Origin: Lumbricus terrestris
Lineage: Eukaryota > Annelida > Clitellata > Crassiclitellata > Lumbricidae
Reading direction: 5' to 3'
NCBI GenBank assembly: GCA_949752735.1
Contig: OX457042.1
Span: forward strand, 23,794,875-23,858,874
Length of the DNA stretch: 64,000 nt
Part shown: positions 23,111 to 34,581 of the stretch, piece after piece
How the letters are laid out: each line of letters starts with the position of its first letter
How positions within the stretch are numbered: the first letter of the stretch is position 1
Made by a program: the position numbers and the translations under genes
The notes under the pieces: generated by a model
The model's database searches: none
The model's input: the letters and a program-made list of their open reading frames with translations, nothing else
What the model was told of the DNA's origin: nothing

Positions 23111-23512
23111 GTACCAAATCGGTGCATGCCAAGTAGCCAAGTACAAACAGCATTTAGAAGAGGTGAACAAAGCATAAGAAAAAAAGATCAGAGAAAATAG
23201 GGCTTCAGCAAGCATAGAGAAGCAGAAGCCCTGTTTAAAATTAAAGAATGGTTGGATGATACTGAACAGAAACAGTGTCGAAAGGTTGAAAAAAAGCTGT
23301 TGAATTCTACATTGCAGAAACTGAGCACCACGACATTTTAAAGGAAGCTGAAAAGAAGCTTTCAGGTGCATTTAAGCCTGAGGATATGAATATGATTTCA
23401 GTTTGGCAATGGTGTGTTGGATGTGGCTTGCAGTCTCATGGATACTGCTACTGAACAACTGCATTTTTGCAGGATGGCAAAAGAAATGTGTGAGAAAAAG
23501 GAACATCACTAG
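23111..23512 (+). pseudogene. Decayed open reading frame carried in the hAT-like element
   Basis: With stops and one frameshift, the + strand reads QVAKYKQHLEEVNKA (about 23124-23168), then EALFKIKEWLDDTEQKQCRK, VEKKLLNSTLQKLSTTTF and, in a shifted frame, LKEAEKKLSGAFKPEDMNM, GNGVLDVACSLMDTATEQL and HFCRMAKEMCEKKEHH before TAG at 23510-23512. The amphipathic, Lys/Glu-rich pattern with conserved codon structure shows that it was once coding. The family is not recognised. It could be the element's own second protein or a captured host fragment. Confidence 0.5.
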
Positions 23513-24132
23513 TCTTAAGTTGAAGAGCTGCACTACAAAGCTCCTAAAATAGCTAATCGCAGCTAGAATGGTAGCTTTAGCTTTCGATTGACCAACTTTG
23601 GTGAACATTTCACACTGAGGATTGAATGTTTAAGTGAAGGAGTTAAAATTTGCAGGGATATTTCCAAGTTTTTGTTCTTACACGACTCATTAGATATTTA
23701 AGTTGACAGTTTGACAAAATAAAGTTAGAGCATGACTTTTGTGAGTTTAGACGACGGGGCAGCTGCTCACAGTTGCAGTTGAAATTGCAAATAAATTAAC
23801 AAGCTTCATATGAATAGTTACAACTACCAACACCAGTTGTGACAATTTGAAAAATGTTATGACATTCTAGTAATAGTTTCCAAATGTTGTCTGTGCAGAT
23901 TGCAGAGTAACAATTACATGTATACCCTGATTAAATGAAAGACAAAATTGCCTATTAATTGGTTTATTACCGATTTATCCCTGTTATCTTAGCTCAAGAA
24001 AAAATAGCCAACAAAGCAGAACTAAAGTTTGGCAGTATTTTGATGATGAGAAAACGGTACTGACTGATTTCCACTATACAGTAGAAGGAAAACAAATCTG
24101 TACAAATCTGCACTGGATATCTGGGTCGCTGG

Positions 24133-24325
24133 CCCACGCGCCTGTAACAGTCTTCCAGCATCAATTCAAACAATAAAGCTGCACCTGCTTTGAGCTGTTT
24201 GCATTCGTGCTGAACTTTGACAATTTTGTATTAAGCTTATGACATTGTGGGTGATGCATCCTAGAAGTAGCTTGCTACCGACGATGCCATAGAAATTGTC
24301 TTGATTACAATTACAATATTTCTTA
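24133..24325 (+). mobile_element. LINE 3' end, second copy of the 1-500 family
   Basis: Matches 300-500: GTCTTCCAGCATCA.TTCAA, GCTGCACCTGCTT..GCTGTTTGCAT, TCCTAGAAGTAGCTTGCTAC, CGACGATGCCATAGAAATTG and the tail TCTTGATTACAATTACAATA. The coding part is further decayed. It lies inside the transposon 22224-24414. Confidence 0.65.
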
Positions 24326-24424
24326 TTATGAATGTCTTGTAAAATGTCCTGTATTTTTATTTTCTGTGTCCTGTAAAATGTCTGCATTTTTATGACAACC
24401 TGCTACGACCACTGGCTGCAGATC

Positions 24425-24830
24425 ATAAGCCAAGACAGAGAAAATGGGGTGGTGGCTGTTTATATGTCGAGGACGGCAAAAGGAAGGCAGTAGAAGTTTA
24501 TATGCCGAGGCTGAGAAAATGGGGGCGGCTGCGGCTTATATGCCTGGCCGAGGCCGAGAAAATGAAGGCAGCGGCGGCCTATATGCCGAGGCCGAGAAAA
24601 CGAGAGCGTCGCCTCATATGCCGAGGCCGAGAAAATGAGGGTGGCGGTTCATATGCCGAGGTCGAGAAAATTACAGCAGTGGTTTATATCCCGAAACTGA
24701 AGGAAATGAGGGCGGTGGCGGTTTATACGCCGAAACCGAGAAAATAAGGGCGGCTGTGGTTTATATGCCGAGGCCGAGAAAATGATGGCAGTGGCGGTTT
24801 ATACGCCGAGGCCGAGAAAATGAGTGCGGC
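24425..24830 (+). repeat. GC-rich minisatellite, about 10 copies of a 35-44-bp unit
   Basis: The core GCCGAGGCCGAGAAAATGA followed by GGCGGCGG.TTATAT recurs at about 24439, 24512, 24556, 24593, 24628, 24663, 24699, 24734, 24773 and 24812. Several frames stay open and would give (Y)MPRPRK/YAEAEK repeats. There is no start context or upstream exon, so it is not called a gene. Confidence 0.85.
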
Positions 24831-24839
24831 GAGTAGGCA

Positions 24840-26308
24840 GGCCTCTGGGTAGCAGCTTAATCTTGAAGGGTCGCTATAACAAGTGTTCGTACATACAATG
24901 TATACACACATTCACTTTGTTGAAATTATTACAAGTACAAGCAAGGACTTGAGCTCATGGAGGTTGTTTTTTCTTCGGATTTTTCTGATGATCTTTATGT
25001 AATCTAGTTATCCGACAGATTTCTGATGACTTTTTTGCGTAGGCCTAGTATGTTTACCGCGGCATGAAAAGAACCTATTTAATCATTTTCTTAGTTTTGT
25101 CTATTATATGATTGCTGTCTTCTGCTGTCTTCGTCTCAATTTTATTTCGGGCTTTTCGTATCTAGGCCTATAGGCTTGTTTACTTATTGTGAAGTCATTA
25201 CACGCTGTAGCCTACACTAAACCCAAATATTACTCTCGTATAAGCTATGGCCTACAGCCCTGAAGTCACTACACGCTGTAGCTTACCCTAAACCCAAATA
25301 TTACTTAGGTGACTACACGCGCGTATAATACCCGCGTATGTTCTCGTATAAGCTATGACCTACAGCCCTGATCCAAGTGAACATTTTGGCTTGATCCTTA
25401 GACTTCTGCATCAGTAACTTGAAGATTTTCTAGTTTGTACTTGTAACCAGGGCTTAAAGTGCGGCTAGGCGGTCATGGACGGCGTCCAGGCATTTACTTT
25501 TAAGATTCAACTCCGTCCTGCCACTTATTTGGGCAACAGAGCCTGGAGAAGTGATGAGCGTCCAGGCACTTCTGTTTCTACACTTTAAGCACTGGTGCGC
25601 TCATAATTTTATTGCGAGGGTCGAATTAAGGCACGACGTCCATACCGAAACGACTATAAGGGTCTGGGGAGCGTCGTAACCTCTCTCAGCGGGGTCCTGG
25701 AGCGTAGCCCCAGAAACCAACGCATTATTTAGCTGTTGACATCGATTAGAGCACGTTTCAGGGTCTCGTTTGCCACCTGTTTATGAAGAATTAAGTACGA
25801 GCCTAATGAAAATTTTAAGAAGTCATTTTGCAGAGTCGCAAACTAAGAGGATGACAAAATCAAAGTCTTATCGACAGTCTCAGGTCAAGCTATTCAGGCT
25901 GTTAGGCTGTTCAGCCGATCATTAGACGGTTTAGACCTACACTGAGCCGCTCGTGAAACTATGCAGATGCCGTACATGCGCACGCTTCCGTTGCCAATGC
26001 ATCAACTTAAGGTCATTGCATCGTCTCACATTTCGGATTTTTCATTTTATAATCATCTTCCGCTGCAAGTGCGTGCTATTGCATGTAGTCTATAGTCCTG
26101 TTAAGTAAAAATATCTTAAAACGCACTAAACATAATTATAGGCCTATATATATGTAAAAATTTGTTGCTTTTATCCACAAGATGCACAATGCGCTGCGTT
26201 TTTGGACCTTATCCTCCTCACTAATATCAGTTGGCAATAATTGCATGACCCCTCTCTTTGGAATAATGACGTCGTATAGGTGGTCTCCATCTAGGCCTAT
26301 ATATACTC
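24840..26308. other. Intergenic DNA with two local repeats
   Basis: 25193-25262 (CATTACACGCTGTAGCCTAC..TACAGCCCTGA) is repeated in modified form to about 25375. 25448-25592 looks like a MITE (CAGGGCTTAAAGTGCGG..CACTTTAAGCACTG) related to the fragment at 61790-62000. 25625-25720 is a diverged inverted relative of 45975-46040 (GGGGCTCCGCCCCAGACCCC block). No gene is recognised. Confidence 0.45.
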
Positions 26309-26511
26309 CAGGGCTTTTTTAACGTGCAGTTCTATACAAAATGTGCAGTTCTAAATGAATTCTTGCTGTTGTAGAAGCACTTCCGTCACGTTCAGTGCAG
26401 TTAAAACTACCAAAAACAGGTCATTTTTCTCAGATTGGGAGTAATTTACCATGGAGGATGAGAAATGAGAGAAGATTGTGCAGTTCTAAAAATTCCTTAA
26501 AAACAGCCCTG
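26309..26511. mobile_element. MITE with CAGGGCTTTTTTAACGTGCAG ends
   Basis: Left end CAGGGCTTTTTTAACGTGCA and right end CTTAAAAACAGCCCTG are imperfect inverted repeats, with TGCAGTTCTA repeated inside both ends. The same family is at 52055-52402. No clear target duplication is visible. Confidence 0.6.
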
Positions 26512-26894
26512 CTATAGCCTACTCGATATCAATTTCTAGCTGGTAATCTCTCCTCCTCGCTTTCTTTTCTCAAAATCTATTTCTTCTTTCGCGGCATTGC
26601 GCACTAGAAGCGCCTCTGTTATAAGCGGTTCACTCTAGTGGAAGCGCCTTATAAATGTTTTAATACAATACAATACAACAAGATACAGACGAGTTAAATG
26701 CAGCGCCAATATAGACTGATGAGGCGCAATAGGCCTATATTAAGTGGCACATGTAGTTTCATCTTGTAGGCTACATTGCTGAAAAGAACCCGTTCGCAGA
26801 GTCATGCGCCGACTTGAGAGTGTCGGCGGCGGCGCTCCGGTCATTTTTGGTCGGCGGGGGCGGCGCGCCGACCAACAAAAATCGGCGTCGGCGC
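26512..26894. other. Intergenic DNA ending in a GC-rich inverted repeat
   Basis: About 26842-26884 holds ATTTTTGGTCGGCG and CGCCGACCAACAAAAAT, an imperfect stem with a 9-base GC loop, inside a GC-rich island (26810-26900). Open frames there come from base composition. No gene is recognised. Confidence 0.4.
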
Positions 26895-27159
26895 CATGGG
26901 CGGAGACTTAGGCGGGCACAGAGGGACAGCCCCCTCAATGGATGTAGTGGGTGGGACGGCCCATGCATTTGCCCCCTCCCCAAATTGGGGCGAACAAGAA
27001 ACGAACGAGACGAGGTGATGACTAGAAAAAAAGTCGTCAGAAATTCTTGACAGCAAAAATGTTGGAACATTTTTGTTTACGACTCAGCCATTCGACTACC
27101 CAAAATATTCGACCCGCCAATTCGTCCCCCGCAACTCCCAGCCCAAGTCTCCGCCCATG
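26895..27159. mobile_element. Probable MITE, CATGGGCGGAGACTTAGGC ends
   Basis: CATGGGCGGAGACTTAGGC (26895) and AGTCTCCGCCCATG (ending 27159) are inverted repeats. An internal GACTAGAAAAAAAGTCGTCA motif (about 27019-27038) is shared with several other MITEs. No target duplication is found. Confidence 0.55.
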
Positions 27160-27312
27160 CACCAATAATATGAACTTTGGGGACATCTAAATATGTAAAA
27201 AATGTCATAAAATTTGGCAGGTGTTATTATAGGACCATAAGGAAACTTTTTGGAGGGACTGCATCCAAAGGTTCAAGAAAAATACTTTTCCTTCGCAATC
27301 GTGGGACACCCT

Positions 27313-27502
27313 AATACATACATACATACATACATACATACATACATACATACATACATACATACATACATACATACATACATACATACATACATACATG
27401 CAGGCATACATGCATACATGCATACATGCATACATGCATGCATACATACATACATACATACATACATACATACATACATACATACATACATACATACATA
27501 CA

Positions 27503-27536
<34 letters not shown>

Positions 27537-27545
27537 CATACATAC
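27313..27545 (+). repeat. (CATA)n / (CATG) tetranucleotide microsatellite
   Basis: About 230 bp of ACAT/CATA repeats with an interruption of CATGCAGGCATACATGCATG near 27398-27440. Open frames through it are artefacts (alternating Tyr/Ile/His/Thr or Met/Tyr/Val/Cys). Confidence 0.97.
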
Positions 27546-27924
27546 CATTAAGTTGGTCCTGGCGTATTAAAATCGATGATAGAGCGATGCTGATAATTGT
27601 AGCAAAAGTCTGCGCCAGGTGACTGTGATTTAAATTTTAGACAAAAGTCTCAGCAAACAGATATCGTAAACAATTGTGTTTTTTTCGTGACGAATTCAAT
27701 CGCTAATGTGTTCTAGAATTACAAGTATATAAATATATATATATATATATAGTTCAGTCTGAAATGCAGCTTCATCCAGTTCGTCACATCACCGATAAGT
27801 CGCCATCTCCATTTCTTCTTCCTTCTAAACTGATCTTCTTTCATCCTCCTTCTAATCCCTCGGCTCTCTACGCAAGAAAACGGTTAGCCTAAACTAAAAC
27901 AACACAAAACTACCGACAAACAGA

Positions 27925-28090
27925 GCTTACGGGAGTTTAAGCACCGCCAGAGGCCCCCTGCCATGTAACGAGCTTACGGGAGTTTAAGCCACGCCAGAGG
28001 TCCGGCAGGTCTACTACTAACTTATAGGCACAAATACGAAAACGAACGAGCAAACCCCATGGCTTACGGGATGTTAGACCACGCCAGAGG
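27925..28090. repeat. Three copies of a 29-bp stem-loop motif
   Basis: GCTTACGGGAGTTTAAGC followed by (C)ACGCCAGAGG occurs at 27925-27953, 27972-28000 and, modified, 28062-28090. In the first two copies GCTTA and TAAGC can pair across an 8-base loop. The third is itself framed by CCCCATG (about 28055) and CATGGGG. Its origin is not recognised. Confidence 0.6.
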
Positions 28091-28342
28091 CACATGGGGT
28101 CGCTTACTCACAAACAACTAGTAACAGAAACACAGACGAACAGAGCCACAGTTCGACCGTAACTCGCATCACAATCAACCTCCGCGCCCCACACACAAAC
28201 ACACACCCACCCCGTCTCACCATAACGGGAGAATCAGTGCCGCCAACCACTGGTACCTATAAAAACACAGAAAACCCCGCAAGGTCATTACACGTTATGG
28301 CAAATATGTATCACTAGCATTGGAAATAGGCTTACAAAAAAT

Positions 28343-28799
28343 CCGGTGTCACGAAATAGAGTATACCCCGTATTAATTGTATCCCCCAAATTAAAAAAAG
28401 TCGAAAAAACCGCTTCCGCGTGTATTTTTTCCAAATTAATTTTCGTCTGCTTTGTTTTGAACAATGACACTAACAGGTATGTTTATTCCTACTATATAAT
28501 TTGTTTTGCCCTGTTTTTAGAGCACTTAAAACATTTAAAACACTTAGGAACACTCAGAGTCACTAAATAAATTCGAGTTGCCTTTATCTGAGCATTGCTT
28601 AGGACACTTAAAACAATAATTAGAGTCACTTTAAATTTTGATTACAGCATAAATTATTTTATTATGCGCATTTTTCAAAAAAGGGGATAGAATGGTTTAT
28701 GCCCCCGGATAGTCTAGACCGGTTAATTCCATACGGAGGATAGATTAATTCATCCCCCCGGATAGCTTTCAGGGGGGATACTCCGTTTCGTGTCACCGG
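28343..28799. mobile_element. MITE with CCGGTGTCACGAAA ends (second copy, inverted)
   Basis: The left end CCGGTGTCACGAAATAGAGT and the right end ACTCCGTTTCGTGTCACCGG form inverted repeats. The interior matches 19497-19909 reversed (GGGGGATAGAATGG, AAAGTGACTCTAATT, AACAATGACACTAACAGG). No coding capacity. Confidence 0.75.
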
Positions 28800-29865
28800 C
28801 ACTGGCGGGATTTTTTGGTAGGCACAGCACCCATATACATCAGGAAACTTCATGTTCCAGTCTACCAGATCAGCGATCGTTGCGCTCAGCTGCTCATGCA
28901 GTTATTCACTCAAGCATTTATATAGCACCTCTTCACGAAGCCTAAAATGCTAATAACCCGTTTCTCATATCTTCTAAGATCTCAATTCATGTTTTAGAAA
29001 CAGTCTTCCACTGTACAATGTGTAGCTTATTATTGCAGTTAACACTGATCAGCAAATGTTTTCCAGCTGTCTTGAAATGCACTTAATTTAATCTTAGTTA
29101 CTTTAGTTGGTGTGGTGCACGAAGATTCGAGTCACGAAGGAAGTAGAATAGGATGGGGAAGAAGAGGAAGAGGAAGGGAAAAGGAGGAAATGTGGAGCAG
29201 AAGAAGAATGAGGAGGCGGAGTACTACAGAAATGCCGTTCCTTAGGCTTAAAAACTTTAGACTAATCAGCTGTGTGTATGAGGTGCAAGCGATTTCATTT
29301 TCTTAGTCTCGGCATATGATGACAGGTGTCACTAGTCTTATCGTTTGCCATCTCAGTTAACACAGACATGCAGTGTAAGTCAGAGTATACTCATTATATC
29401 CGAGATGGGAATTCAAGCATCGTCTTGATTACGATTACAATTACAATTACAAGCAAGAGAAAGTCCTGGGCTGAGTGAGACTCACTTAAATATAAAGTAA
29501 AGCAAGAAACATTGAGTAACCACATTATCAAGTCAGATTATTTCACTATGCGCCGTATACACATGACACGAACAACATGCTATAGTTTGAAGGGGCGCTA
29601 TAGATATGGAGAAATAAATAAACAGGTGGGTCTTACCTGTACAATATATTCAGTCTTTTGCCAGAAAGCAGAGGTTTCAAAGCGATGTTTCCTTCCTTCA
29701 GTAGTCACTGCAGTGTGAGCTGAACTTATCTCAAAACACTGACCATGCATTAGAGATCCGAGACTGAAACGGACGCGGCACAGCATTGTAGACCTTCCTC
29801 CTGGAGACTGTACAAAAAAGAAACCCATGGCATTAAAAAAACCTGGAAAATATGCTACTCAGGAA
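28800..29865. other. Intergenic DNA
   Basis: Only a short LINE-tail fragment (29424-29452, GTCTTGATTACGATTACAAT) and a purine-rich patch (29150-29215) are recognised. No gene is seen. Confidence 0.35.
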
Positions 29866-30119
29866 CAGTGGCGGATCCAGGGGGCCAATCCGGCCATAGC
29901 CCCCCATTTAGAAAATTCTTTATTTATCACCAGCCACTTTGGCGTGGCCGCGTGGATGTGTGGAATGTGGACGTGCTCCTCCTCCATTAGTTCGGCAGAC
30001 CTTTACAAAAGTTGTCTATGATGACTAAAAAAATTTCCGGCGACTAAAGTTGAAAGTATCCTTGCCCAAGACCGAAAATTTTGGCCACCACCCTTCGAAA
30101 CGTTCTGGATACGCCACTG
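29866..30119. mobile_element. hAT-type MITE, CAGTGGCGGATCCAGG ends
   Basis: CAGTGGCGGATCC at the left and GGATACGCCACTG at the right are inverted repeats. CTCAGGAA flanks both sides exactly (29858-29865, 30120-30127). GATGACTAAAAAAATTTCC inside belongs to the motif shared with other MITEs here. Confidence 0.9.
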
Positions 30120-30783
30120 CTCAGGAATGTGGTGCACCATCGCTAAAAATGTAGGACCTTAACATTTCTTTAAGATAAAAAGACAGAAATTATTCCAATT
30201 ATTATTGTAGTGCAAATGATTGATCATCTCTTTAAGGTGACGGATAACATGTTACTTAGGCGCCCGATCACAACTGTTATAGGCGCTGCATTCTGAGAAT
30301 TTAATTACTGTGTTTACGACTAAAATGCAAAAAACATCATATGAATACAAATTATTTCTTTTACCAAAGGACAAACACGCAAATTAATTATGCCTGTCTA
30401 ATATAATATGTGATCAGCCGACACAGATTGCCAATAATTATTATCCTAAATTCCTAATTGACTTGATCTCGATCACTTAAAATAGACTGTTACAGTAAGC
30501 CGATTGAAGTTGGAGTCCAAGCTATCATGGCCTACAGTGCACGGGTTAATCAAGCGAATGAAACCGAATCACTACCTTTTGCAAATTATTCATCTGTCTT
30601 CTAATTCAACTTCAAACGTCTTCATGCCTTGCTCTTATTCATCTTCAGGTAGCTTTCAATTAGCTATATAACGGTTTCTAAATGACAGAAGGCAAAGTCT
30701 CTGTCAAAACTAAGCCGGATATGATATTTATTTCTCTAGGGTCAATTGATGCCTGTGACGTCACAATACACTTCAATCTTCAT

Positions 30784-32009
30784 CAGGGCCTAGGACAGGA
30801 TTTGGAGGCCCAGGGCCACAACTAATTTTCAAGGCCTTCTCACTCAAGAATCTATGTCGAAAATTCTGGTTTGCTATGAGATCCTGCTCCAATGTCAACA
30901 TGTCTCATAATATTTGAAGGATTTAAAAAGATTTTTAAAAATTATCTGATTAATTGACAATTGTTAAATGCTGTACAATAATTTCACATTTTCTTGGTTC
31001 AAAACTCCATTCTCTGTCAGTCGCAGTTGTTACAGTCGTCGAAGTCTCTTGGAGGGTACTTTCTGTTTGTGATTAATTTATTTCTCGAAAATATTCAGTC
31101 TGGCTGAGCCTATTGAGCTATTATGAAGATGTGCAACGAAATTTGAATTTGTTGGCTTGCTAAAGCAGATTCCTTTTGTCGAGCCAATTTCTTTCGTTTC
31201 TCATGTCCATTTTCGAATGATCCCTTCATCTTTCTGTAAGAGATTAGGTGAAAATAATATTTTTATATAATATAATAGACTAATAGTAGGGCCCCAGAGG
31301 GAATATTTGCTATTTGTTTCATTAAAATTGACAATGTGGTCAATTTAGTCAAATTGACTGATATTGTTAAAGCTATTTTAATGAATTAATGTAGATTAAG
31401 ACTTAAATATCAAGTTCAAAGCTAAAAACAAACCACACTCGTTCCGCTCGAATTCTTCCACCACCCCGGGGCTCATTCATTGTCTACACTACCCCAAACC
31501 CCAAATCCTGGCTACACCACCACTATAAGAGACTAAGAAAGTAAGAATATATATGGTGTACTGTGTAGGAAACACTATCCACAGCGAATCCGATGATAAG
31601 AGCAATAATAATTATTATATTAATGAATATTAAAATATTTTTTAGGTTTGAGTGTTTGACTTAGGCTACGACTTAGGGTCTACGAGTAACGAGTTACGAT
31701 AGAGTTTATACTGCTGAGCATTGACACCTTTTAAATTTTACAACTAATAAAAGATTTACGAAAAAAATTACAGTCTGCATTATTTAACGTCAACGATTTC
31801 GTCACGAAATAATTAGAATTTGCATAATACTACATTTCAGTGAATAACTCGTTAATTCCGTAATTTCCCATTTCAAAAAATTATTTATTGAAATGGGGAA
31901 TTGCCGAATTAAGGAGTTATCTATTATAAATAAGTCCAAAATTCCGAGGCCCTTATCAAGTGAGGCCTGGGGCCAAATGGCCCCAGTGGCCCCCCTGTCC
32001 TAGGCCCTG
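30784..32009. mobile_element. 1.2-kb hAT-type non-autonomous transposon, CAGGGCCTAGGACAGG ends
   Basis: CAGGGCCTAGGACAGG and CCTGTCCTAGGCCCTG are exact inverted ends, flanked by ATCTTCAT on both sides (30776-30783, 32010-32017). The interior is AT-rich without transposase. The left third recurs inverted at 570-1013. Confidence 0.92.
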
Positions 32010-32017
32010 ATCTTCAT

Positions 32018-32878
32018 TGTCTAAATCGAGTTGACGTCTGAGGTCCAAAAGTATGACGTCAAATCAAACTTTTAAGACCTTCTTAAGACATTAATGATTC
32101 TAGATGAAAATGACGTCACAATACAGGTTGCGATCGATCATTAGACAATTTGGAAAATCGGAGACAGTCCCCACGGCCTTGTATAGATTCACAAGATTCA
32201 GTCTATTTCTTGAGTCTATACAGTCTGCCCGTTGCTATGGTTTTTGCATGACTTTCTCTATCTGTCTCTCTGTCTCTGTGTCTGTGTCTGTCTCCGTCTT
32301 TCAGTTTTATAAGAAGACAATTTTTTCATTTGGACTTACTTCCTAGCTAATTACATCTCACTTGCGTCACATTACTTTCTGGCAGTTTCTGCATAGTAAT
32401 TTCAAATTTGCAAGACATCGTTATTATAGTCAATGAATGATTGTTTTTTCGGTTTTTCAAATGAGTATGAGGACTTCTGTTATGATCATAAAAGACTTAC
32501 TTATCGAATAATTTCTTTATCAATTCAAATTTTTCGATGATCATCTGCCCATCAGTTTGGAAACTGTTGCTCGTCTTCATCTGTGCCATCTTTCGTCGTA
32601 TTTTGTCAACTTTTACATCGTTTTCTCATCGTTTTTTTCAGCATCTTTTGTCGTCTTATTCGTTACAACCTGCAGCCTGCCACATTCTAGAAACTAATGA
32701 GATAACAAAGTATATATAATCACAGCGTTGTGCGATGACGTCATATCTGAGGATTGTGATGTCAGACGACTTATTAGTAAAGGGACAATCGCAACGGGTC
32801 TTGTGTCACTACCTCGTTGTCGCCATTATACCTAGCCTATAATACAAACTGCGTAATGCGTATCCCATCATTCCCATG
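32018..32878. other. Intergenic DNA, nothing recognised
   Basis: AT-rich, with a short TCTGTCTCTGTG pyrimidine repeat near 32260-32295. No coding resemblance. Confidence 0.35.
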
Positions 32879-32886
32879 CTATAAAT

Positions 32887-33779
32887 CAGGGGTCTCAAAC
32901 ACGCGGCTCGGGCCGCATGCGGCCCGCGAACCCGATTAATGCGGCCCGCGAACAGCTTCCAGGTTTTTTTAAAAGTTTGAAATCGGTTTAAAAGAATTTT
33001 GCAGTTCTTTTACGATTTGAACCAATGTCTAAACTACATTCTACTCCTTTTGATTGGATATTGAGTCCACAGCAACATAATTATATAGGCTAGGCATAAT
33101 TATATGCAGATGGATTTAGTGGACCTTCAGTGCGATGCAACGCCGAAGCAGAAGAATGCACAGCAAAGTTTGCATGCCGGTGTCGCAAAATATAGTATCG
33201 CCGGAATAATCATCGGTTCATATCTTCCCAGATGATGAGCAGTTCAAAAAAGTCACTTACGCGTGTGCTTGTTTTTGCAAGTTAACTTCCATTTGCTTCG
33301 TTTTGAGCAATGACACTAACAGGTAGGCCCTATGTTTATTCCTATAATTTTGGTGACTTTGGTTTAGAGGACTTAGAACATTTAGAACACTTAAGAACAC
33401 TCAGAGTCTCTAGGCCTAACTAAATTCGAGTTGAATTACTCTGAACATTGCTTAGGATACTTTAAAACAAATTAGAATCATTTTAAATTTTGATTACAGC
33501 ATAATTTCTTCAATTATAGCGCCCACGCATTTTTGATAATTACTATAGAATGGTTTTACAATTCTGTTTGTAGTACCATTATAGTTAGCCTACACTTAAA
33601 ATATAATATTATGTGAGTTTTACAGGGCTATAACATCATTACAGTATTGTATGCTGCAATGACACATAACTAATTCCAGTTTCACGTGCACGATTAGCCT
33701 ATATTTTTATGTTGCGGCCCGCGAGTCATTCAAAATTTCCAAATGCGGCCCACATGCTGACTTGAGTTTGAGACCTCTG
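32887..33779. mobile_element. 893-bp hAT-type transposon, CAGGGGTCTCAAAC ends
   Basis: CAGGGGTCTCAAAC and GTTTGAGACCTCTG are near-perfect inverted ends, with GCGGCCCGCGA repeats just inside both. CTATAAAT flanks it on both sides (32879-32886, 33780-33787). The middle (about 33178-33550) is a degraded CCGGTGTCGC element of the 19497-19909 family inserted into it. No transposase remains. Confidence 0.92.
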
Positions 33780-33837
33780 CTATAAATTATAGCCTATCCT
33801 ATAGCGGCCTGTGTTGCATGTGCTGTCACTCTGTGCA

Positions 33838-33882
33838 TAGCAGACAAACGGACGGATGAACGGACGGACGAACGGACGAATG
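33838..33882 (+). repeat. Short GGACGAAC/GGACGGAC minisatellite
   Basis: About five 8-12-base units of AACGGACGGAT type. The flanks to 34215 hold nothing recognisable. Confidence 0.7.
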
Positions 33883-34223
33883 GTCTAATTAAGCGACAGA
33901 ACGAGAGGCACATGCGAGTCTTAATTGTGAGACAAAGAAAAACAGGCAGACGCGCTTAATTGTCAAAGAAAGGTTTTAGAATACCCATAATTATTATGTT
34001 TGAAACTCGGAGGGGGGGGAGGCGGCGGACAAGGAGAGACAAAGGTAAACAAACAGACAGACAAAAAAGACCAGTTCACGTGTCAGACATTTAAAAGAGT
34101 CGATTATTGTGATTTGTGAATAGCACGACAGCAACAGCTCAATGCATTTAATTCGACATAGGCTACAGTAAAAAACAACGCAGTTAGGATATAATATTAT
34201 AGTTATTAATTGCTACGTAAGGC

Positions 34224-34480
34224 CAGGGGCGCCGTTAGGCGTACGCACTTACGCAAGTGCGTACAGCGCGGAAAGGCAAAAAAAATAACAAATTGTAAAT
34301 TAAAGCGTGAAATATTATAAGCGATGAAATTCTATTGATTCTACTTTAGTAGTGGACCACGTACACTTCTCACTCACTGCATGGCCATTAAAGATCGTCA
34401 TAACAGTTCATAACTTCATTTCGCGTATTCTTTTTTTGTGCAAGTTGTGCATACAGAAAAAAATCCTGGCGGCGCCGCTG
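34224..34480. mobile_element. hAT-type MITE, CAGGGGCGCCGTTAGG / GGCGGCGCCGCTG ends
   Basis: The element runs from CAGGGGCGCCGTTAGGCG to CCTGGCGGCGCCGCTG and is flanked by CGTAAGGC on both sides (34216-34223, 34481-34488). It contains the palindrome GTACGCACTTACGCAAGTGC. A second copy is at 38726-39040, inverted. Confidence 0.9.
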
Positions 34481-34581
34481 CGTAAGGCCATAATAGCAAT
34501 ACAGTAGGCTACTTATAATGCCACGTGAAGGTGTGCGGAGTATAATATATCGTATCTATAGGCCTATATAGATCAACGCGT

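Larger units (their letters stand above)
22224..24414. mobile_element. 2.2-kb hAT-like DNA transposon, 8-bp target duplication
   Basis: Ends CAGTGGTCGTAG (left) and CTACGACCACTG (right) are perfect inverted repeats, continued by CCTGTATTT-rich subterminal sequence on both sides. GCTGCAGA flanks the element at 22216-22223 and 24415-24422. The interior holds a minus-strand LINE tail (about 22735-22960), a decayed open frame (23111-23512) and a second LINE 3' tail (24133-24325). No intact transposase is present. Confidence 0.85.

Noticed and set aside
27205..27622. Open frames of up to 112 codons on both strands
   Set aside because: They translate the CATA tetranucleotide repeat; periodic Tyr-Ile-His-Thr or Met-Tyr-Val-Cys products are artefacts.
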